Assembly: GCA_002371695.1 (NCBI GenBank)
Contig: DFGG01000037.1
Location: 1-12,071, forward strand
Direction of reading: 5' to 3'
DNA length: 12,071 nucleotides
DNA from: a bacterium UBA3756
GTDB lineage: Bacteria; Bacteroidota; Bacteroidia; Bacteroidales; Bacteroidaceae
Below are positions 6,754 to 12,071 of the stretch, piece after piece. The notes under the pieces are model-generated. The model saw only the letters and a program-made list of their open reading frames with translations, was not told the DNA's origin and ran no database searches. The position numbers and the translations under genes were made by a program. The stretch's first letter is position 1. Each line of letters starts with the position of its first letter.

Positions 6754-8180
6754 TGAAAAGAATCCTTATCATGCTGCTCATCGTCAGCAGCGCAGCCGTG
6801 CCGGCACTGGCACAGTCAAAGTCTAAAGCACAGAAGAAGTACGACCTTACCGTCACGATGAACAAGGAGCAGCAGTATCCGCTCCGCGTGTTCCGTCTGC
6901 TCAGAGACATCCGAGACAAGTTTGGCATGAAGGAGGGTCAGACCTATTCCGTGCTGAAGAATCCGAACACCGGCCTCATCGAGTCGGCCGAGCGCATCAC
7001 GCGCTTCAGTTGCAACGTCAATGAGCTGAAAACCATCGATGAGGACTTCATGGCCGACGAGCCGTTCAGTTATCAGATTCTGCACCTGCTGCCCGGCAAC
7101 ACCCAGCAGTTCGATATCAAAGTCGTCTCTGCCGACGGACAGCGCAGCACGACGCTGCCCATCCGCACGAAGCCGACGCAGGAGATGTGGTATCTGGCTA
7201 CGAAGAACCTGGAGAATCCCCAGTTGCGCGACGTCTATGCCATCGTGTGGGAGACTGGCGGTTTGGCAGCCGAAGGCACTATCTATGGCATTTCCTCGCT
7301 GCGCCCGGACCTCTATACCAAGAACGTGGAGACATCGAAGAATACTTTCAGGATTGACGGACGCGTGGGCTACGACCTGACAGACTCCCTCTACGTGGTC
7401 TATATGGCCGACACCGCTGAGGAACTGGACAAACAGGCCGACGATGCTTTTATAGCGTATATGCCTGTAAAGAACAAACGCTTTAGTTTCAACGTGGAAA
7501 TCGACAAACCCAAGGTGGGACGTATTCGTACGGTCATGCCCGACGGTTCACTCTGCCACTTATGGACCAATCTTGACTTTGTGCCAGGCGAAACGTACCA
7601 AATCACCACACACAACGGCTACTATGACGAAGACCGAGACTACGAGCGCCGCGTGGGTCGTTATTCGGGCAAGAGCCTGCTTAATAAGCGGCAGATACGA
7701 GGTATTGACGATATTTCTGTAGTCGATGATGCCGATGTAATGATAGCAGATACCGTAGCGGCAGAAGACGTTTATACATATTTAGAGAGAATATTACCAC
7801 CAGAGGAGGCAGCAAAGATAAGCGCCAGAGTCAAAGCCATCGAAGCCCATGCGCAAATGATTAAAGAATTTTTCGAGGCGATAAAAGACACGCCGTTTCC
7901 AGCCAGCGGAGTCCGACTGGAGTCGCTATACAAGAAGATTCTCCCATTGAGTAAGTCAATTGATACACACTTCAGTAGATTAGTGAAAATGGCGAAAGAC
8001 AACTGCATGACGCCCAATGAGCAGGTGGAGATGTACAAGTTCATCATAGATATATACCGATACCAGAACAGGAAACTCAACGAAGCGAGTAGCGTTCATT
8101 ACAATAAGAGCGCACAAAAGTTGCAGAAGTACATCACCAGCCAGATAGAGAAGTATCTGGACGAGATGCAGAAGTTATAA
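6750..8180 (+). CDS. Secreted protein with DUF4369-like domain, third gene of the sigma operon
   Basis: The start is set at ATG 6750 (or the next ATG, 6753) because MMKRILIMLLIVSSAAVPALAQ is a clean signal peptide and the ATG overlaps the TGA of the anti-sigma gene; an ATG at 6723 in the same frame would put ten polar residues before it. The product has about 476 residues. Residues about 25-185 are a mixed alpha/beta region that I do not recognise. Residues about 199-300 (FRIDGRVGYDLTDSLYVVYM, then NKRFSFNVEI, LDFVPGETYQIT) resemble the DUF4369 beta domain usually found before a TlpA thioredoxin, but here no thioredoxin domain or CxxC follows. Instead there is a helical end (about 330-476, YTYLERILPPEEAAKISARV onward). 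Base composition changes too: 35 of 60 bases are G/C at 6841-6900, but only 23 of 60 at 7741-7800. It probably acts in the periplasm or at the surface as a partner or target of the sigma/anti-sigma pair. Confidence 0.75.
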   Translation: MMKRILIMLLIVSSAAVPALAQSKSKAQKKYDLTVTMNKEQQYPLRVFRLLRDIRDKFGMKEGQTYSVLKNPNTGLIESAERITRFSCNVNELKTIDEDFMADEPFSYQILHLLPGNTQQFDIKVVSADGQRSTTLPIRTKPTQEMWYLATKNLENPQLRDVYAIVWETGGLAAEGTIYGISSLRPDLYTKNVETSKNTFRIDGRVGYDLTDSLYVVYMADTAEELDKQADDAFIAYMPVKNKRFSFNVEIDKPKVGRIRTVMPDGSLCHLWTNLDFVPGETYQITTHNGYYDEDRDYERRVGRYSGKSLLNKRQIRGIDDISVVDDADVMIADTVAAEDVYTYLERILPPEEAAKISARVKAIEAHAQMIKEFFEAIKDTPFPASGVRLESLYKKILPLSKSIDTHFSRLVKMAKDNCMTPNEQVEMYKFIIDIYRYQNRKLNEASSVHYNKSAQKLQKYITSQIEKYLDEMQKL

Positions 8181-8228
8181 GGCTTATACTAACTAACAAA
8201 AAAATGATTTTGATTCAAACCCGGGATA

Positions 8229-8258
8229 GGCATGGGCTGCAGTGATGCATCCCATGCC
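8229..8258 (+). terminator. Stem-loop with GNRA-type loop after the sigma operon
   Basis: GGCATGGG (8229-8236) pairs with CCCATGCC (8251-8258). After a C/T mismatch, TGCA (8238-8241) pairs with TGCA (8246-8249), closing a GTGA (GNRA) tetraloop. It lies 48 bases after the stop. There is only a weak T-rich tail (TTAATA), so a terminator is likely but not certain. The gap 8181-8407 otherwise holds the BlaI promoter and operators. Confidence 0.6.
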
Positions 8259-8330
8259 TTAATAGGAAATCACACCGGTACGGTTCCTCTGGTCGCTTGG
8301 TAGCCTTGGAGGACTTAAATGATGTTAAAT

Positions 8331-8344
8331 ACTAAAACTTTAGT
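8331..8344. promoter_or_regulatory. Distal BlaI-type operator
   Basis: ACTAAA-AC-TTTAGT has perfect 6-base arms around a two-base centre. It lies upstream of the -33 element, and its centre is 31 bases from that of the proximal operator, about three helical turns, so two repressor dimers would sit on the same face. Confidence 0.75.
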
Positions 8345-8352
8345 TGGATTTA

Positions 8353-8384
8353 TTTGCTTCTACTAAATATTTAGTTTATCTTTG
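8353..8384 (+). promoter_or_regulatory. Promoter of the BlaI/BlaR1/redoxin operon
   Basis: TTTG at 8353-8356, a 20-base spacer and TATCTTTG at 8377-8384 match the Bacteroidetes primary-sigma promoter. The proximal operator (8362-8375) fills the spacer, so bound repressor would exclude polymerase. The expected leader before ATG 8408 is under 20 bases. Confidence 0.8.
8362..8375. promoter_or_regulatory. Proximal BlaI-type operator
   Basis: ACTAAA-TA-TTTAGT is a perfect 14-base palindrome lying between the -33 and -7 boxes. It shares both arms with the distal site at 8331-8344. BlaI/MecI repressors bind related TA-rich palindromes in their own promoters, so autoregulation is expected. Confidence 0.8.
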
Positions 8385-8407
8385 CAGCCAGTTACAAATA
8401 TCGTGGC

Positions 8408-8800
8408 ATGATGAAAGAGAAAAAGAAGCAATTGACTAAAGCGGAAACGCAGGTGATGAACATCCTTTGGAGCCTTCCGGAACAGAAAGGATTCATCCAG
8501 GATATTATTGACCGGTACCCCGATCCGAAACCTGCCTATACGACAATACTCACATTTATGAAGATTCTGACGGACAAAGGATTCGTCAAGCCAGAGAAGG
8601 TAGGCAAGGCCAACCAATTCACACCGTTGGTGAGCAAAGACGACTACACCTACTCTTTTATTAATGATGTCAAAGATACATTCTTCGGAGGTTCATTTGC
8701 ATCGCTCGTCAGTTTCTTTGTAGAAAAAGAGCACTATAACGAAAGTGAACTGGAGGAGTTGAAGCAGCTGATGAAGAATATAGAGGAAAAGAACCAATGA
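8408..8800 (+). CDS. BlaI/MecI/CopY-family transcriptional repressor
   Basis: The product has 130 residues, normal for the family. The N-terminal winged helix (about 8-75) has the characteristic LTKAETQVMNILW and the recognition region PAYTTILTFMKILTDKGFV with KPEKVGKANQFTPLVSKDDY following. The C-terminal helices (about 84-128, SFASLVSFFVEKEHYNESELEELKQLM) form the dimer part. It is a cytoplasmic DNA-binding repressor inactivated by proteolysis when the partner M56 protein is activated. The stop overlaps the sensor start as ATGA, so the two are translationally coupled. Start 8408 and the next codon 8411 are both ATG; the choice changes one residue. Confidence 0.92.
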   Translation: MMKEKKKQLTKAETQVMNILWSLPEQKGFIQDIIDRYPDPKPAYTTILTFMKILTDKGFVKPEKVGKANQFTPLVSKDDYTYSFINDVKDTFFGGSFASLVSFFVEKEHYNESELEELKQLMKNIEEKNQ

Positions 8801-10107
8801 CCGAGTTCCTGATATACAATGGCAAGGTGGCGGTATTGCTGGCAGTGTTCTATCTGTTCTACCGTCTGCTCATGGAACGCGAGACGTTTCATCGGCTGAA
8901 CCGCGCCATTCTGCTTTTGTCGGTATTTGCATCCTTCGTCCTGCCTCTTTGTATCATCACGATGCATCAAGTAGTTAACATTCCACTGCCAGAGGTCAGT
9001 GGGCAGCAGGCAGAATCGACTGCTATGCCAGTAACTTCACAATCCTATTGGCCTGTCGCTTTACTCATCATCTACGCCATGGGCCTATCGGTAAAACTGC
9101 TATATACTATTTATTCTACCATCCAGCTCCAGCGCTTCATCAGCAGATTAGAGCATCACCCGCAGGCTGACGGCACCATGATAGCAGTGACCAATCAGGA
9201 TATAGCCCCCTTCAGTTGGTGGAACACCATTGTGCTCTCACGTAGTGACTTCGAGGCGCACGACCTTGCCTTGATTGACCATGAGAAGGCCCATATTCAA
9301 GGCTATCACTCTGTCGATATCCTGCTGATGGAGATGCTACTGGCAGTGCAGTGGTTCAACCCTGCTGCCTGGCTGTTGAGCCGTGACCTTCGTACCATCC
9401 ATGAGTACGAGGCTGATGCATCGGTATTGGCTCGCGGCATTGATACCCATCACTACCTCTCATTGCTGATGGAGCGTGCCAACACGTCGAATCGCCATCC
9501 CCTGACCAACGGCATCAGTCAGAAGACCTTGAAGAGCCGATTCCTGATGATGGCCAGAAAGCATAGTAGCCCATCACGGCTCCTGAAAGTACTCTATGTG
9601 CTACCCGTCATCGGCTGCACTTTACTGCTGAATGCTCGCACTGTGGTTGAGACGAGATTCATCCCGAATGTCCGCACTGACAAGGCTACCGCCGCTGTCA
9701 ATAGAATACAGCCTATTGCCAAGAAACAGGTTAATGTGGATAGTAAGAAGGATAGGGTCCTCCCAATTCCTGCCGAGGCAGACAATGAAGTCCCCCAGGT
9801 ACAAACCCCGCTGGAAGAAACACTAAAGGAGGCAGACGAGGCTCCTGCATCTGTCTGCATCTCCGGCACTGTCGTTGATGATATGGGCGAACCTGTCATT
9901 GGGGCTGTCATCAAGATTCATGATCAAAAGCGTGGCACTGTCTCTGACTTCAACGGTGAGTTCTCTATCTCTGTTCCCCAGGGTTCTACGCTCGATGTGA
10001 TGTACATCGGGGTCGGCACGAAGTCCCTTGTTTGTCATCAAGATCAGTCAAACTTAAAAGTTACACTTACCCAAGACGATTCTGATAAGCAATTAACAAT
10101 TAAATAA
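8797..10107 (+). CDS. BlaR1-like M56 metallopeptidase fused to a CarboxypepD_reg-like domain
   Basis: The product has 436 residues. Membrane segments are at about 8-25, 36-56, 85-107 and 265-280. The zinc-peptidase motif HEKAH (His162, Glu163, His166) lies in the cytoplasmic loop between the third and fourth segments, and HEYEAD (202-207) supplies the likely third ligand. After the last membrane segment there is no penicillin-binding sensor domain as in BlaR1 of Staphylococcus. A charged linker (about 285-350) is followed by a 75-residue CarboxypepD_reg-like domain (about 353-427: GTVVDDMGEPVIGAVIKIHD, TVSDFNGEFSISVPQGSTLD), the beta-sandwich usually found at the start of SusC-like outer-membrane proteins. 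It probably senses an envelope signal through that domain and cleaves, or causes cleavage of, the BlaI partner. It overlaps the repressor gene and is 4 bases from the next gene. Confidence 0.9.
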   Translation: MTEFLIYNGKVAVLLAVFYLFYRLLMERETFHRLNRAILLLSVFASFVLPLCIITMHQVVNIPLPEVSGQQAESTAMPVTSQSYWPVALLIIYAMGLSVKLLYTIYSTIQLQRFISRLEHHPQADGTMIAVTNQDIAPFSWWNTIVLSRSDFEAHDLALIDHEKAHIQGYHSVDILLMEMLLAVQWFNPAAWLLSRDLRTIHEYEADASVLARGIDTHHYLSLLMERANTSNRHPLTNGISQKTLKSRFLMMARKHSSPSRLLKVLYVLPVIGCTLLLNARTVVETRFIPNVRTDKATAAVNRIQPIAKKQVNVDSKKDRVLPIPAEADNEVPQVQTPLEETLKEADEAPASVCISGTVVDDMGEPVIGAVIKIHDQKRGTVSDFNGEFSISVPQGSTLDVMYIGVGTKSLVCHQDQSNLKVTLTQDDSDKQLTIK

Positions 10108-10111
10108 ATGT

Positions 10112-10882
10112 ATGAAAAAGTATCTATTATCAATGCTGCTGTTCTCAGCAGCACTACCCGTTGCGTCTCAAGAGGAACGTATCGATACGGTCGTTCCAAA
10201 GTTTTTATCCAATGGCTATTTCTTCCGTGAAATGCCAGCACTTCCCGATGGAGAGAAGACCGTCATGCGGCTGAAGGACAAAGAGGGCAACAGCATCATT
10301 GTCATCAACGTCGATGCCACGATGCCAAAGTCTCTTATCCGTCAGTCCATTCCCCGTGAGCAAGTCCACAATGCCGACCAGTTCCTGAACGGTCTCAATA
10401 TGATGCACGAGATGGGTGAACTGACAAGGGCAAATGTGAAGGCCGACGGCACATTTTACTCGCCAAAGGCTGGTGAGCCGTTCCCGCAGTTTTCGGAAAA
10501 GGACATTGATGGGCGCACGTGGACAAACGATAGTATTAAGGGGCATGTCATGGTGCTCAACCTGTGGTATTCCGGCTGTGGCCCCTGCCGTGCAGAGATG
10601 CCGATTCTTTCGGAGTGGAAGGAGCAACTGCCCGACGTGTTGTTCTTCTCGGCCACATACCACGATGCAGAGACGGTCAAACGTATCACCGATAAGCATC
10701 ACTTCACATGGACGCACCTCGTTGAGGCAAAGGATATGATGTCGTGGATCGGCACGGAAGGTTTCCCTCTGACTGTTGTTGTGGATAAGCAAGGCATCGT
10801 CCGTTATGCCGTCCACGGCACCAGTGAAGCGATACGGGCTGAAGTATTCTCTATTACTAAAGAATGTGTTAATGCAAAGTAG
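10112..10882 (+). CDS. Secreted TlpA-like thioredoxin-fold protein
   Basis: The product has 256 residues. The signal peptide is MKKYLLSMLLFSAALPVAS, with cleavage near residue 19. Residues about 20-110 form an uncharacterised N-terminal part (DTVVPKFLSNGYFFREMPAL onward). The thioredoxin fold covers about 117-255: MVLNLWYSGCGPCRAEMPIL contains the CxxC pair Cys156/Cys159, and EGFPLTVVVDKQG has cis-proline Pro219. It is expected to reduce or exchange disulfides in the periplasm. It starts 4 bases after the M56 gene and ends 2 bases before the next gene, so it belongs to the BlaI-controlled operon. Among TlpA relatives the CGPC site is standard. Confidence 0.88.
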   Translation: MKKYLLSMLLFSAALPVASQEERIDTVVPKFLSNGYFFREMPALPDGEKTVMRLKDKEGNSIIVINVDATMPKSLIRQSIPREQVHNADQFLNGLNMMHEMGELTRANVKADGTFYSPKAGEPFPQFSEKDIDGRTWTNDSIKGHVMVLNLWYSGCGPCRAEMPILSEWKEQLPDVLFFSATYHDAETVKRITDKHHFTWTHLVEAKDMMSWIGTEGFPLTVVVDKQGIVRYAVHGTSEAIRAEVFSITKECVNAK

Positions 10883-10884
10883 TT

Positions 10885-11994
10885 ATGAAGAAATTATTGA
10901 TGATGGTATCATTGTGGGCAGTGTCATTAATCACAGTTGCCCAGGACAATTTCAAGATGACAGGAAAGATTGACGGGGCAGACAGCGATACGCTCTGCAT
11001 TGAGTATGTCATTCTGCAGCCAGAAAAGCAGGTTGTCAAGCGTAAGGTGGCTGTAGAGAAAGGTGAATTCTCGTTCTCAGCGGAATTGCATGAGGCCTAT
11101 GCTGGTTCCATGTTTCTCAAGTCGAATCCGAAAGAGACGCTTTACACCTACTTCGTACCCGATGAAGAGGCTATCTTTAGCGGTCGATTGAACTCTGCGG
11201 AAGAGCACTGGGGCGGCACTACTTTTTATCAGCAATACGAACGAGTTGGAAATGTTCAGCGCCCGTTTAACATTGAATTTGCAGCTGCAAGAACTGAGCC
11301 AGACAGCATAAGGAGCCTCAAGAACCGTGATATCAACAACCGGGCTAAGCCTACATACATGAAATATATCGAGGAACATCCCGACGAGGACGCAACGGTG
11401 GCACTGTTGGTACTCGTAAATTACGACCAGGTGCTTACTGCCATTGACAAACTGAGTCCTGAAGTAAGAAACGGGAGAATGAAGAGCGAAATAGGCAGCC
11501 TTAAAAAGCTATTTACACAGGTCATGAAAGAGCAGGCAGCACGCGAGGCTGTTAAGAACGACACCGTAACGATAGGCAGTCAAGTGCCAGAACTCGGACT
11601 GAAAGACCTTCATGGCAATGTGCTTGAGTTGCAGTCTCTGCGTGGTAAATATGTGGTACTCGACTTCTGGGGCTCGTGGTGTACCTGGTGCATCAAGGGA
11701 TTTCCCAAACTGAAGGAATACTATGCAAAGTACAAGGACCGACTGGAGATCATTGGTATCGACTGCAACGACACGGCCGAGAAGTGGGCTGCGGCCGTCA
11801 AGAAACACAATGTACCTTGGTTACACGTCAGGAGTGAGGATGGTATTGCGGAACAGAAATTCAGAGTGCAAGGATTCCCATATAAAGTTCTGATTTCGCC
11901 AGAGGGCACGGTGCTGAAGGCCTACCTTGGAGAGACAGAAGAGTTTTATCAATACTTAGATGCAATACTCTCAGATCTATCCAAAAACAGATAG
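10885..11994 (+). CDS. Secreted DUF4369-thioredoxin protein with CTWC active site
   Basis: The product has 369 residues. The signal peptide is MKKLLMMVSLWAVSLITVAQ. Residues about 23-110 form a DUF4369-type beta domain (FKMTGKIDGADSDTLCIEYV, then KGEFSFSAELHE). A helical linker (about 130-215) follows, then a TlpA-like thioredoxin fold (about 228-365) with KYVVLDFWGSWCTWCIKGFP (Cys266, Cys269) and cis-proline Pro332 in GFPYKVLISPEG. The two residues between the cysteines are Thr-Trp, not the usual Gly-Pro or other common pairs, and should change the redox potential. It starts 2 bases after the previous stop and is the last gene of the BlaI/BlaR1 operon visible. The 77 bases after its stop hold no gene or strong hairpin that I can see. 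Confidence 0.88.
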   Translation: MKKLLMMVSLWAVSLITVAQDNFKMTGKIDGADSDTLCIEYVILQPEKQVVKRKVAVEKGEFSFSAELHEAYAGSMFLKSNPKETLYTYFVPDEEAIFSGRLNSAEEHWGGTTFYQQYERVGNVQRPFNIEFAAARTEPDSIRSLKNRDINNRAKPTYMKYIEEHPDEDATVALLVLVNYDQVLTAIDKLSPEVRNGRMKSEIGSLKKLFTQVMKEQAAREAVKNDTVTIGSQVPELGLKDLHGNVLELQSLRGKYVVLDFWGSWCTWCIKGFPKLKEYYAKYKDRLEIIGIDCNDTAEKWAAAVKKHNVPWLHVRSEDGIAEQKFRVQGFPYKVLISPEGTVLKAYLGETEEFYQYLDAILSDLSKNR

Positions 11995-12071
11995 ATTTCA
12001 CCTGAATTGCTTGTTAATTACAAACAAAAATAGTCCCCTGACCCATTAGCGGCATTTTCATGGCAGCCGTA

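Noticed and set aside
8285..8315. Possible second hairpin TCCTC...GAGGA upstream of the BlaI promoter.
   Set aside because: Only a five-base stem with a long loop and mismatches next to it; too weak to list as a feature.
10205..10816. A 203-residue open frame on the minus strand inside the TlpA-like gene.
   Set aside because: It is opposite a clear thioredoxin-fold gene, has no promoter or domain, and is explained by the codon use of the plus-strand gene.
12010..12071. Weak inverted matches (TTGT...ACAA and CGGC...GCCG) near the right edge.
   Set aside because: Arms of only four bases in a short edge fragment are not distinguishable from chance.

Overview
The window looks like a chromosomal accessory region of a Bacteroidetes bacterium, most likely Prevotella or a close relative. 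Four lines of evidence point there. The left-hand gene is a TonB-receptor-like outer-membrane barrel with the typical C-terminus. There are DUF4369/TlpA-type periplasmic thioredoxins and a TPR-TM-HTH regulator. Several genes are preceded by the Bacteroidetes primary-sigma promoter (-33 TTG/TTTG, 19-20 bases, -7 TAnnTTTG). Shine-Dalgarno sequences are mostly absent. No tRNA, rRNA, CRISPR array or complete insertion sequence was seen.

Layout, left to right. (1) 1-1174: 3' end of an outer-membrane beta-barrel gene. (2) 1180-1272: a roughly 90-base module made of a conserved lead-in, a perfect 19-bp-arm palindrome and a promoter, with no gene of its own. A second copy lies at 4705-4796. (3) 1264-2916 (minus): a TPR lipoprotein-like membrane regulator. 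It is divergent from a TlpA-like thioredoxin gene (3183-4649), and a matched promoter sits on each side of the gap. (4) 4705-5367: the second palindrome-promoter module drives an ATPase gene of a common Bacteroidetes family that has lost its middle in frame (171 residues instead of about 380). (5) 5483-8180: an ECF sigma factor, a single-pass anti-sigma candidate and a secreted DUF4369-like protein, joined by ATGA-type overlaps. (6) 8331-11994: a BlaI-type repressor with two operators, a BlaR1/M56 sensor peptidase fused to a CarboxypepD_reg-like domain, and two secreted thioredoxin-fold proteins, tightly packed as one probable operon.

How the parts may work together (inference): three envelope-directed regulatory systems lie side by side. 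They are a TPR-TM-HTH regulator facing a TlpA protein, a sigma/anti-sigma pair with a secreted partner, and a BlaI/BlaR1 pair controlling two redoxins. The recurring output is periplasmic thiol-disulfide or DUF4369-type proteins, which suggests sensing and repair of the cell envelope. The most unusual items are the paired palindrome-promoter modules, whose differences all preserve RNA pairing; the internally deleted ATPase; the BlaR1-CarboxypepD_reg fusion; and a cluster of small palindromes in the linker of the anti-sigma gene.
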